A stretch of DNA of 20,830 bases from positions 1 through 20,830 of the IMG/VR virus record IMGVR_UViG_3300046001_006343. One strand, written 5' to 3'. The stretch is from a virus. Numbering within the stretch: position 1 is the first letter of the stretch; every line of letters begins with the position of its first letter. The position numbers and the translations under genes were made by a program. This document shows, piece after piece, positions 5,116-11,848 of this stretch. Under the pieces are notes generated by a model. The model ran no database searches, had not been told where the DNA came from, and saw only the letters and a program-made list of their open reading frames with translations.

Positions 5116-5389
5116 TTTTTGCTGCGTCAACAGCAGGTGCTGCCTTTTTTTCGTCCTTGACAGGGGCAGTTGGGGCCGCTTCGCTTTTGGTAGCATCAGA
5201 CTTCTTTTTTGCCAACTTAACTCCGTCTTTCTTAGCAGCATCAGCTTTGGGGGCTGAAGCAGCGGGTGCAGCGACAGCAGCCTTAGCAGCGGGGGCGGCA
5301 GCTGCCTTAGGGGCTGCAGGAGCGGGTGCATCAGCAGCAAATGCAGTAGCGGTGATTAGGGTAGCAATGAGGGTAGCGATTTTTTTCAT
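5111..5389 (-). CDS. Secreted Ala/Pro/Lys-rich protein, 92 aa
   Basis: The ATG at 5389 has AAAGGA seven bases upstream, which decides against longer forms to 5455. Residues 1-18 (MKKIATLIATLITATAFA) are a clear Sec signal peptide with cleavage before ADAPAP. The mature part is about 74 residues of Ala, Pro and Lys without hydrophobic segments, so it is probably disordered, basic and periplasmic. Such proteins are common in beta- and gamma-proteobacteria and occur in phages. Possible roles are binding to the envelope, lipopolysaccharide or DNA, none shown here. The gene ends on a run of six A from which a +1-frame tail continues. Confidence 0.78.
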   Translation of the reverse strand: MKKIATLIATLITATAFAADAPAPAAPKAAAAPAAKAAVAAPAASAPKADAAKKDGVKLAKKKSDATKSEAAPTAPVKDEKKAAPAVDAAKK

Positions 5390-5472
5390 TTTGGTTTCCT
5401 TTAAAGTGAATGAATAGAGAAAATTAATCTCTCTATATATATAACGTTTTAGCACATCATCCCGTTGACAAG

Positions 5473-5480
5473 AATAAATA
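5473..5480 (+). promoter_or_regulatory. Possible T4-type late promoter (AATAAATA) for a leaderless start
   Basis: AATAAATA matches seven of eight bases of TATAAATA. If transcription begins about six bases downstream, as in T4 late promoters, the message would start at or beside the ATG at 5485. That agrees with the absence of any ribosome site there. Confidence 0.4.
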
Positions 5481-5484
5481 ATAA

Positions 5485-5973
5485 ATGCAATATATATCTT
5501 ATTTGGGCATTTACGATGGTACTAATTTACAAGACGCGGGAACACCTGATCAACTAGGCAGAGCATTCAATTCTGGGTTCAGTTGTATGGTTAATGTTTG
5601 GCGTGTAGATGACATATTATACTTGGGTACTGACCAACCACTAACGCAAGTAACCGAAAAGTATATACAAGGTTCTCGTTTTTGGATTAATGCGATGAAT
5701 GACGATATGCAAACTTGGGTTGCTGCACAACCAATTAAACTATATCCAAACTATTTTTGGTTCCCCAATATCACTGAGAGCACTCCCGTGACTACCAGTA
5801 GTGGGAAAATTATTACTCCTGGGCCCGTCCCAATAAACGACACTAGCATTGTATTCCTTCCCGAGATACAGGATAGAGGAATGCTAAGCACTGTACACCT
5901 ACGCTGCTTTGGGGTATGTAGTACCTACTTGACTTTTATTAAACGAATGCGCAATGAGGGCGCCTGGTATTAG
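5485..5973 (+). CDS. PLC-like/GDPD-family protein, apparently catalytically inactive, 162 aa
   Basis: The layout recalls a family of short phospholipase C-like (GDPD-type) TIM-barrel proteins of phages and viruses. From memory these read 'SHRG', 'GF..E.DVW..., LGHDEP', 'LW.HAKN', 'NYFWH', then a 'PG..L...SI.VLPE' and 'C.GICSDY' ending. Here the equivalents are SYLG (5-8), GFSCMVNVW (31-39), LGTDQP (47-52), FWINAMN, NYFWF, TSIVFLPE and CFGVCSTY. The His, Arg, Glu and Asp positions needed for metal binding and catalysis are Tyr, Leu, Met and Asn, and the second His is Thr. It is one of only two plus-strand genes and has no ribosome site. Its TAG overlaps the convergent gene's TAA. The family assignment is by eye. 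Confidence 0.65.
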   Translation: MQYISYLGIYDGTNLQDAGTPDQLGRAFNSGFSCMVNVWRVDDILYLGTDQPLTQVTEKYIQGSRFWINAMNDDMQTWVAAQPIKLYPNYFWFPNITESTPVTTSSGKIITPGPVPINDTSIVFLPEIQDRGMLSTVHLRCFGVCSTYLTFIKRMRNEGAWY

Positions 5974-6374
5974 CGTGGTATTTTCACTGAAGCCAGATAA
6001 CTTTCTAAGTCACCGTACAGTGACATCATCATAGCTATTTTGCTATCATAAAATCTAATATAGGGCTTGTGTGGCTTGACATTTTTCTGCGTATTTAGAT
6101 AATACGGGCATCTAATTTTTTTAGTCAACTCTAAGAGAAAGCTATGATAGCTTTGTCCTTCTTGGACCAAAGGAAAATCATAATAAGCAATTTCGGCCAG
6201 CGTAAAGGCCGATACTCCACGATCTGTAAGCCGTAGCCCATCTTGCCTACCGGTACTCCACCATTTGAATATAACATCCTCGATCAGCAATTCGTGATCA
6301 GTGGACAAATGTTTGGGTATCTCGGCTAAAACAGCTTCAGTAATTTGTTGTTTTATTGATTTACGATTGGTCAT
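5970..6374 (-). CDS. Conserved phage hypothetical protein, 134 aa
   Basis: I start it at the ATG at 6374 (MTNRKSIKQQITEAVLAEIP), which overlaps the previous gene by 14 bases, rather than at the GTG at 6395. It contains FKWWSTGRQDGLRLTDRGVS, a basic winged-helix-like segment, followed by YYDFPLVQEGQSYHSFLLEL and IRFYDSKIAMMMSLYGDLES. I recall this combination ('WW..GR..GLRLT', 'IR.YDSK.AMM..LYGDL') in unnamed proteins of T4-like phages. A DNA-binding role is only suggested by the first segment. Confidence 0.78.
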   Translation of the reverse strand: MTNRKSIKQQITEAVLAEIPKHLSTDHELLIEDVIFKWWSTGRQDGLRLTDRGVSAFTLAEIAYYDFPLVQEGQSYHSFLLELTKKIRCPYYLNTQKNVKPHKPYIRFYDSKIAMMMSLYGDLESYLASVKIPR

Positions 6375-6660
6375 CTGGGTATACGCACGACCCACTGTTC
6401 ATAAACATCACGGTAAACAACGTAGTTTTAAATTGACTGTTAAGCTTCCTGCATAGATTTCTGGCATGTCCAGGATTAGAGAAACTTGTCTTTTTGTATT
6501 TAGGAGTCGACTCGCTATCCAAATAATGTTGAGATTTCAAATTAATCGGCTGACCATCATAAAACACAGCCCAAATGCCAGAGGCTTCTACCACCTGATC
6601 GCATTTATATGTTTTTTTGTCTACTATTTCTAGTAGCACTTTTGGGTGAGTTCGACTCAT
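6361..6660 (-). CDS. Conserved phage hypothetical protein, 99 aa
   Basis: The ATG at 6660 overlaps the TGA of the upstream gene (ATGA). The middle contains PKYKKTSFSNPGHARNLCRK, a motif I recall from unnamed T4-like phage proteins ('KYKKT.FSNPGHA.NLA..LN..F.T'). The N-terminal half is a short beta-rich domain (IWAVFYDGQPINLKS). No catalytic residues stand out. It belongs to a chain of coupled genes from 8271 down to 5970. Confidence 0.77.
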   Translation of the reverse strand: MSRTHPKVLLEIVDKKTYKCDQVVEASGIWAVFYDGQPINLKSQHYLDSESTPKYKKTSFSNPGHARNLCRKLNSQFKTTLFTVMFMNSGSCVYPDDQS

Positions 6661-6863
6661 TTAAAAGATCCGCCTTTAATATCGATTTGTATGACGGGGT
6701 TCTCGATAGGTGGTTTATCTAAGCTAGCTGAATAATGGTCAGCAAGGATCTTTGCTAATTCGTCACGTAGCCCGCGAGCCTCAATGATTGGAATAACAAC
6801 ATCCTTACCCTGCTTACTCTCTAAGATAGAAACCTTATCAATGAACCTCTTCACGTGAATCAT
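6657..6863 (-). CDS. Conserved small phage protein, 68 aa
   Basis: Both ends overlap neighbours by four bases (ATGA), so translation is probably coupled. It is a helical protein (RFIDKVSILESKQGKDVVIP, then EARGLRDELAKILADHYSAS) with a beta-strand tail ending IDIKGGSFK. I recall the pattern 'RFIDKVS..ES....V..P..EA..LRDE..KLL' with a 'GGSFK' ending from phage genomes. The function is unknown; a small DNA- or protein-binding subunit is possible. Confidence 0.77.
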   Translation of the reverse strand: MIHVKRFIDKVSILESKQGKDVVIPIIEARGLRDELAKILADHYSASLDKPPIENPVIQIDIKGGSFK

Positions 6864-7318
6864 AGATTATTTATCACATTTTCTGCTTCAGTCCGTGTTT
6901 TGTAAGGGCCCGAGTACTTATATCGTTGAATGAAGATGTACTTGGGACAAAAAATAATCTCATTCTCTCCAGACTGGTCGACTACAAACCATCCCGCTAC
7001 ATAAAAACATTTACTGTTTGGCGTTTTAGTGTATAGATGCACCCTGCGCTTAATATCTAAAATTGAATTATGTACCGGTTCTGTAGTTGGATAATGTGAG
7101 AATGGTAGTTCTATCTTTGTTTTATTGGTTTTTAGTGTTTGAAACTCAATACGGGTACTACGTTTTAGTTCAGTAGTGCTAGTGTAATGAGTATTGATCC
7201 CGTTTATTTTAAGATCCACCCCAGTACCGTTGGCAATAACATTTCCAACTTTCTTGTCACCGTCAGTGACAACCCAGTATTGATTTTTAATCACCGGTTT
7301 TGCAATTAGTGTTTTCAT
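6860..7318 (-). CDS. Conserved phage hypothetical protein, 152 aa
   Basis: The start at 7318 (MKTLIAKPVIKNQYWVVTDG) is chosen because it overlaps the upstream TGA as ATGA; an in-frame ATG three codons earlier sits too close to the ribosome site. The sequence is beta-rich (KKVGNVIANGTGVDLKINGI) with a C-terminal part reading FYVAGWFVVDQ, IFCPKYIFIQRYKYSGPYKT. That order matches a widespread unnamed family I recall from T4-like phages of aquatic bacteria. No catalytic motif is visible. Confidence 0.78.
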   Translation of the reverse strand: MKTLIAKPVIKNQYWVVTDGDKKVGNVIANGTGVDLKINGINTHYTSTTELKRSTRIEFQTLKTNKTKIELPFSHYPTTEPVHNSILDIKRRVHLYTKTPNSKCFYVAGWFVVDQSGENEIIFCPKYIFIQRYKYSGPYKTRTEAENVINNL

Positions 7319-7590
7319 ATATTCCATGTTCCTTTAGTATAATCCCAATGTCTATTATCATATATTTTAACAGAAAATACGTAACTTAGCAAGCCTATGG
7401 TTATTTCGGGGCCAGCATGATCCCTACCTCGCCAATGAAGATCACATTCAAAATATAATAGATTTTCAGAAAATCGAGTTAGCTCTATCTCCCAACATTT
7501 GTTTTTCGTAATAACTCCACTACGGCTAAAGATACTTTTGAAGGTATCTTGAATCCATGGTATGTCAATCACAAACTTACAATGTAGCAT
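7315..7590 (-). CDS. Conserved phage hypothetical protein, 91 aa
   Basis: The ATG at 7590 overlaps the end of the upstream gene by 14 bases, and the TGA overlaps the next start (ATGA). It looks like a small beta-sheet protein: CWEIELTRFSENLLYFECDL, then HWRGRDHAGPEITIGLLSYV and an aromatic end (IYDNRHWDYTKGTWNI). The 'RGRDHAGP' and 'YD.RHWD' motifs recur in phage proteins I recall, without function. The ribosome site is weak, consistent with coupled translation. Confidence 0.75.
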   Translation of the reverse strand: MLHCKFVIDIPWIQDTFKSIFSRSGVITKNKCWEIELTRFSENLLYFECDLHWRGRDHAGPEITIGLLSYVFSVKIYDNRHWDYTKGTWNI

Positions 7591-8038
7591 GGTCTTTCGT
7601 CAGTTCACATACCAACCTAAAATGGTCATATGCCTTTCGAACTGCCTCGTTCTGCATTAGCTTTTCGGCTTCGGCGATCATGGCCTGGACACCTGCTTCT
7701 ACACAGTCTTGGATACATAGCCCGCTCAGGGTGCAAAGATCATCTCCAAACTCTTTAGCAAGTTTATTCCAGGCCTTGCGCTGACCTTCTGTAATGGGAG
7801 TTCGCTGTGGTCGTAGTTCGCTTGCTTTACTGATGGCCTTGCAAATAGCATTCTCGGCAACTCGGCCTGCAGCAATCATAGCAGCGTGGTTGGGATTGAC
7901 ATTGTACCTACGACTAATCCCACCAGGATAACACATTACAAGATGGTCACCCTTTGGGAAACTAGCCAGATAGTCACCGTCGTACTCGGCTATAGGGTTG
8001 TACCTATTCCCGACTTTTTCATAGTAAATTTTACTCAC
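7577..8038 (-). CDS. Conserved phage hypothetical protein, 153 aa, GTG start
   Basis: The GTG at 8038 overlaps the upstream TGA (GTGA), and the conserved-looking N-terminus (SKIYYEKVGNRYNPIAEYDG) begins at once, so GTG is the likely start. It contains GDHLVMCYPGGISRRYNVNP followed by an Ala-rich helix (AAMIAAGRVAENAICKAISK) and a helical C-terminal half. I recall 'FPKG.HLV...PG..SRR..I.P..A...AA' in phage proteins of unknown role. Function unknown. Confidence 0.77.
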   Translation of the reverse strand: MSKIYYEKVGNRYNPIAEYDGDYLASFPKGDHLVMCYPGGISRRYNVNPNHAAMIAAGRVAENAICKAISKASELRPQRTPITEGQRKAWNKLAKEFGDDLCTLSGLCIQDCVEAGVQAMIAEAEKLMQNEAVRKAYDHFRLVCELTKDHATL

Positions 8039-8271
8039 AGCATATACTTTTTCAAATAGGCAGTGGTCATAGATAGGTCATCGGTATCGATGTTATCATC
8101 AATCTCAACCAACAACAATTGAATTAGCTGGTCAGCCATTGCAACCTCATCGCCACTCAGCGTATCTCGCCACTCTAGATAATCATCTTCAGAATCAATC
8201 GCCCACATTGTATCAAGCATAGCAACTTGCTTTGGTGTCAATCCAGTAATTACAATTCCATTCTTGTCCAT
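8035..8271 (-). CDS. Small acidic phage protein, 78 aa
   Basis: The ATG at 8271 with GGGAG six bases upstream is preferred to the TTG at 8301. It begins MDKNGIVITGLTPKQVAMLD and is strongly acidic (IDSEDDYLEWRDTLSGDEVA, then VEIDDNIDTDDLS). Phages often carry short proteins with 'GLT..Q..LLD.MW...' of similar length; none has a known function. Acidity could mean a DNA-mimic or a protein-binding role, but nothing here proves it. Confidence 0.72.
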   Translation of the reverse strand: MDKNGIVITGLTPKQVAMLDTMWAIDSEDDYLEWRDTLSGDEVAMADQLIQLLLVEIDDNIDTDDLSMTTAYLKKYML

Positions 8272-8293
8272 GATATTCTCCCAATGTATTATT

Positions 8294-9298
8294 TTACGCA
8301 ACGGTGAGGTTGCCTTTGTATGCAGAATTCAGCCACTTAGCATACGTTTCCGCTTGTTCACTGATTTTAGTAAGTTCATACTTACCACAGAACCGCATAA
8401 GATGCACCCCAACCTGAGGTGTAATAGTTCTGCGGACATTGTCGGCGATTGACTTATCAACTGATTCCTTGATTGAATCAGGCTGGGCAGTTAGATCGAT
8501 TAGGGTACGATTACGTTCATAATCGTCACGTACTCGGTGTTCTTCGCCATTATGGTCTACCCATCGTTGTAGCATTATGTTATTCCAATTAAAGCCCTGT
8601 TTATTCCTATCGGCATAGGCTTCAATCAATCCAACCTTATTTTTACTGCCCTTTGTGCGGACTCCCGGATAAGCACTGAATACATTGTCAGTCGCATCTC
8701 CGCGCATACATTTTTCAAATAAATGAAACGCTGGTTCACCCAACAGTTTTGGCTCTTTAGTTTTCTTATCTTTGACAATGCGTCCCTTGTCATCAAAATA
8801 ACCATCAAGTTTAATCAATTGGCCTGAAACACCATTGTATTGCTGTACATTTTCACTGATCAACTGTACATAATCCGTGTCACTTGAAATAATGTAATGA
8901 TTGTCATCTGGATGCAGATGCACAAATCGAGCGATGAGGTCATCAGCCTCCGCAGTTGCGTCACGCAGAACACTGACATTGGTCTTTTCACGTAGAAATG
9001 TAGTAAACAATTCATACGTTTCCCAGAACATCTTATTTTCTTCCTGTTCCGTCTCCGTCAATGCTTGAGCTACAACAGTACGATTGGCTTTATAAGGTTT
9101 GTAATGATCTTTCCGCCACGAGCGGCCTTCGAGGCAAAAGACAACGTGGTCGATTCCAAATTTACGAACAGCCTGATTAACAGACGATAGCGTAAGATGT
9201 AGTGCCATTCCGATCTTTTCCCAAGTATCACTGTTGCGTGATGCAACGTGTCGGGCACGGAAGAACGTATTTGCTGTATCGATTAGGGCATACTTCAT
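8294..9298 (-). CDS. rnh: RNase H / 5'-3' exonuclease (flap nuclease family), 334 aa
   Basis: This is a T4 RNase H-like flap nuclease. The acidic metal ligands of the PIN/FEN fold are visible: D7 (MKYALIDTANTF), EADD (117-120) in TAEADDLIARF, D140 and D142 in IISSDTDYVQL, and D201/D204 in MRGDATDNV, followed by the helix-hairpin-helix-like AYPGVRTKGSKNKVGLIEAY. In T4 the enzyme removes RNA primers from lagging-strand fragments and degrades DNA 5'-3'; the length fits (T4 about 305 aa). The ATG at 9298 has GGAG five bases upstream, and its own promoter is at 9325-9353, so it is transcribed independently ahead of the coupled small genes. Confidence 0.9.
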   Translation of the reverse strand: MKYALIDTANTFFRARHVASRNSDTWEKIGMALHLTLSSVNQAVRKFGIDHVVFCLEGRSWRKDHYKPYKANRTVVAQALTETEQEENKMFWETYELFTTFLREKTNVSVLRDATAEADDLIARFVHLHPDDNHYIISSDTDYVQLISENVQQYNGVSGQLIKLDGYFDDKGRIVKDKKTKEPKLLGEPAFHLFEKCMRGDATDNVFSAYPGVRTKGSKNKVGLIEAYADRNKQGFNWNNIMLQRWVDHNGEEHRVRDDYERNRTLIDLTAQPDSIKESVDKSIADNVRRTITPQVGVHLMRFCGKYELTKISEQAETYAKWLNSAYKGNLTVA

Positions 9299-9324
9299 TA
9301 AAACTCCAAAGTCTATGAAAAACT

Positions 9325-9353
9325 ATTATACATTAAACCATAATTAAAGTCAA
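9325..9353 (-). promoter_or_regulatory. Sigma70 promoter for the flap nuclease gene
   Basis: TTGACT (9353-9348), 17 bp, TATAAT (9330-9325) on the minus strand; one mismatch in the -35 box. The spacer starts TTAATT instead of RTAAAT. Confidence 0.82.
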
Positions 9354-9360
9354 TCTTTTT

Positions 9361-9810
9361 CTAACTTACCTCAGTTCTACCATTACCCAAATCCCTACTC
9401 CTAATCACCCGAACATCTCGGTTATCGGGATCAGCTTGATTTTGTTCGTAGATTTCTAAAGCAATATTCCTGCAGACCGTCTGAAACCAACGGTCCACGA
9501 TAACCGTATCAGCATCATCATCACGCATCTTGTATCCGGCTTTGATTAGATTCAACAAAAATTTGTCATTCCAATCCAACTCAAATGACCCGTTATTAAT
9601 ATCAGTTGGGTCGATTTCTACTTTAAGTATGTTGATATATGGTTGGTTGTTGAGTGTGGCGGTTTCTTTAGCAGTTGGCGGTGGAGGTTCAACCTTTTGA
9701 GGACGAGGCTTCCGTGGTTTCTTCTCCTTTACTACTGCAACGGGTGGAATATCTACAGGAGGGGGTGTTTCGGGTTCAGATGTAAACCATTTTTTAAATT
9801 TATTAAGCAT
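9361..9810 (-). CDS. Conserved phage protein with Pro-rich linker, 149 aa
   Basis: The ATG at 9810 has AAGGAA six bases upstream and overlaps the end of the UV endonuclease gene by eight bases; an upstream ATG at 9843 has no such site. A basic N-terminus (MLNKFKKWFTSEPE) is followed by a Pro/Lys linker (residues about 15-50) and a C-terminal domain reading FELDWNDKFLLNLIKAGYKM, then VDRWFQTVCRNIALE and a tail ending GNGRTEVS. I recall the C-terminal domain ('W...F...L...GY.G...D..VD.WF...CR') in T4-like phages. Function unknown. Confidence 0.75.
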   Translation of the reverse strand: MLNKFKKWFTSEPETPPPVDIPPVAVVKEKKPRKPRPQKVEPPPPTAKETATLNNQPYINILKVEIDPTDINNGSFELDWNDKFLLNLIKAGYKMRDDDADTVIVDRWFQTVCRNIALEIYEQNQADPDNRDVRVIRSRDLGNGRTEVS

Positions 9811-10840
9811 TAATTGTTCCTTGATTTTTAGTATATCTATCATAGAGTTGACGAGACCCTAAGTTTTTAGATTTGCACTCACACATTATATCAAATTCCT
9901 CTAGAAATGTCAATGCCCAATCATTAACTGCGTCTGACCACAGATAGTTACTATGGGCTCTGAGCTTTTGTTTCTTGTGTCCAGAAGCTAGTAGAGTGGC
10001 AAGATCGGGGCGCTGGTCTCCGGGAAAATCTCCGAGTACGTCTTCGCGAGATACACTGTAATGCATAGTAGGACGCTTACCTCGCCAACTATCAACAATC
10101 CTTTTAATACGGTCATCAGATGCTTCAATATATTCTCCTGTGTGTACCCAATGGTGATGCACATCTAACACCAAAGCGAGATCGTGTGCCAATTCGAGGC
10201 TAGAGTCGATTCCCCAGGTGAGTTCGTCATTTTCGATAGTAATACAGTTTCTCGCCTCTGGTGAGAGACGTTGAAGTGCGGCTTTAATACCGGCTGGACC
10301 TTCTCGACCTGATATGTGTACGTTGATTTTAAAGTCTTGGAAAGTCTTGCCGTATCCCAACCACCTGACCATATCTGCATGATATTCAAATTCCTCTATA
10401 CTCTTATTTACTACTTCTTCGCGGCTACTCGCAAGAACTGTGAATTGTCCAGGATGAAATGATAAACGCACATCATTTGCTCGGGCTGTTTCACCAATAG
10501 GAGCAAACCAATCAGCTAACATCTTTTGAATATCAGTAGATTGCCAAAAAGGTTTCCAATCCTCGTGAGTATAAAATGAAAGCATATCGCTGGTCAATCT
10601 AACCATGCGCAATTCAGGATCTAGTGAGCCTATTTTCTTAACTAGATTGTGCGTGTTAAGAATGTTGCGTTTGGCTATATCAAACACCCGTTCTTCGGCA
10701 ATAGCACGTTTGTTTCTAGTTGCCCAGGCAAGAGTCGTGCCACCAGTAGTCATTTCGGGTACACTAGAAACTTCGCCCTTCTGGTTGAGTGCACTGAACT
10801 TGCAGGCAAAGCCAATGCGCTTGATAGATGTATTTGTCAA
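9803..10840 (-). CDS. uvsE: UV-damage endonuclease (UvsE/UVDE family), 345 aa
   Basis: UVDE enzymes nick DNA on the 5' side of UV photoproducts to start excision repair. The family's TIM-barrel motifs are all present: IKRIGFACK at the N-terminus, SFHPGQFTVL (H129), INVHISG (H175), ITIENDE (E203), LDVHHHWVHTG (D226, H228), PTMHYSVSRED and MCECKSKN near the end. The length is slightly above the usual 300 or so. The start is a TTG at 10840 with no strong ribosome site; no ATG lies in frame before the first conserved motif. T4 uses the unrelated DenV for the same purpose. The gene has its own promoter at 10874-10902. Confidence 0.93.
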   Translation of the reverse strand: MTNTSIKRIGFACKFSALNQKGEVSSVPEMTTGGTTLAWATRNKRAIAEERVFDIAKRNILNTHNLVKKIGSLDPELRMVRLTSDMLSFYTHEDWKPFWQSTDIQKMLADWFAPIGETARANDVRLSFHPGQFTVLASSREEVVNKSIEEFEYHADMVRWLGYGKTFQDFKINVHISGREGPAGIKAALQRLSPEARNCITIENDELTWGIDSSLELAHDLALVLDVHHHWVHTGEYIEASDDRIKRIVDSWRGKRPTMHYSVSREDVLGDFPGDQRPDLATLLASGHKKQKLRAHSNYLWSDAVNDWALTFLEEFDIMCECKSKNLGSRQLYDRYTKNQGTINA

Positions 10841-10856
10841 GGTAAATATACGTAGT

Positions 10857-10864
10857 GATAAATA
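10857..10864 (+). promoter_or_regulatory. Possible T4-type late promoter (GATAAATA) for the lipoprotein gene
   Basis: GATAAATA matches seven of eight bases of TATAAATA and would give a leader of roughly 48 bases before the ATG at 10919. No convincing sigma70 pair faces this way. It lies inside the divergent uvsE promoter region. Confidence 0.4.
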
Positions 10865-10873
10865 AGAACTGCA

Positions 10874-10902
10874 AGTATACTACCTTTTTGCGTACTTGTC
10901 AA
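10874..10902 (-). promoter_or_regulatory. Sigma70 promoter for uvsE
   Basis: TTGACA (10902-10897), 17 bp, TATACT (10879-10874) on the minus strand, one mismatch in the -10 box. It gives a leader of about 27 bases before the TTG start at 10840. Confidence 0.82.
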
Positions 10903-10918
10903 CTATTATGGATAACAA

Positions 10919-11839
10919 ATGAAAATACTATTGGTAATATTAAGTCTACTTATGTTAGCTGGCTGTCAACCAGCCAAACAAGCTACGTTAACTTCGGCCA
11001 CCACAACAACCTTTAAACCTACATTTGAAGCAGATTATAACAACTGCGGCAATATGCCAGTGACCAGTGCCAACTCTGTTACATTTGGTTCCGGTAGTGA
11101 CTGCAATGCAGGCCGAGTTGTATCTGCTAAAGGTTACAAAAATATCACACAAATTCGCGCTACAGTGGATTTGAGTAAATTGAACAGTAATTTTGTGGTC
11201 AGTACATTCTACATGGTTTCAAACCCAACTAATCCCAGCTTGCAACCCAAAGGCGCAAACTACTGTGATGCAGGCGGTACACACAATGAATGGAATTGTC
11301 AAGAGATTGATTTTTTCGAAGCTAACAAAAATGTAGTGTTGCAACACACTATGCATCTGGGTGATGGCGGTAGTAATGCTCCACAGCGGTTTGAGTTCAG
11401 CTATACCAGCAGTACAGATGTCTGCTATCCAAACTTAGTGGATAGTCCAAGTACCGGTCTACATAAATGGAATGGGCTTGATGTCAGTAAACCAGTACAA
11501 ATGATAGTGGATTTTACCACTACCGCGATGAAAGTCACCTTTACTCAATCGTCAGTTAGCGTAGTGGTGTACGATTCTAGCGTTGGAACAGGTTATTCAG
11601 GTAGCGGAACACTAGACACTAGCAAGCTTGCATCCAGCATGGCCAATGGGTATTGGCTAACGTTGAGTATGTGGCAGTGGGATAGTTCAAAACAATCAGG
11701 TGCACCGTGGGCACCGGGTACAACACAAGGTTTTTATAATTGGACTAACCCACCATGTGGCTGGGGCACTCTTTGCAGCAAAGCAGGATCTTATTTTGGC
11801 GTGACTAACATTGAAGTTGATGCTGCCGGTGAAATCTAA
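10919..11839 (+). CDS. Lipoprotein with clan GH-B (GH16/GH7-like) glycoside hydrolase motif, 306 aa
   Basis: Residues 1-16 (MKILLVILSLLMLAGC) form a lipoprotein signal with lipobox LAGC, so the mature protein should be lipid-anchored at Cys16. Residues 129-134 read EIDFFE, the E-x-D-x-x-E active-site strand of clan GH-B, with nucleophile and acid/base Glu. The EAN that follows and an upstream NYCDA recall GH7 (E-x-D-x-W-E-A-N), while the size is nearer GH16. Many Ser, Thr, Asn and Trp residues and paired Cys suggest a secreted beta-sandwich. It stands alone on the plus strand with only a weak ribosome site (GGA), between uvsE and the epimerase, as expected of an acquired 'moron' gene. It may cut a host-surface or capsule glucan; the substrate is unknown. 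Confidence 0.72.
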   Translation: MKILLVILSLLMLAGCQPAKQATLTSATTTTFKPTFEADYNNCGNMPVTSANSVTFGSGSDCNAGRVVSAKGYKNITQIRATVDLSKLNSNFVVSTFYMVSNPTNPSLQPKGANYCDAGGTHNEWNCQEIDFFEANKNVVLQHTMHLGDGGSNAPQRFEFSYTSSTDVCYPNLVDSPSTGLHKWNGLDVSKPVQMIVDFTTTAMKVTFTQSSVSVVVYDSSVGTGYSGSGTLDTSKLASSMANGYWLTLSMWQWDSSKQSGAPWAPGTTQGFYNWTNPPCGWGTLCSKAGSYFGVTNIEVDAAGEI

Positions 11840-11848
11840 CAAAAGAAT

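Noticed and set aside
4927-5340. A 137-codon frame (starting MLLMHPLLQPLRQL) overlapping the secreted protein
   Set aside because: Upstream of 5115 it is a low-complexity Leu/Pro/Gln shadow of the Ala/Lys-rich gene read in another frame; only the last 62 codons look like protein, and those are listed.
5157-5417. 86-codon plus-strand Ala-rich frame opposite the secreted protein
   Set aside because: It is the mirror of the Ala codons (GCN read in reverse) of the minus-strand gene; composition, not coding, explains it.
5465-5493. Sigma70 promoter on the plus strand using TTGACA at 5465-5470
   Set aside because: A -10 box at 17 bp would fall inside the coding start (5488-5493) and does not match TATAAT; nearby TATATA is at the wrong distance.
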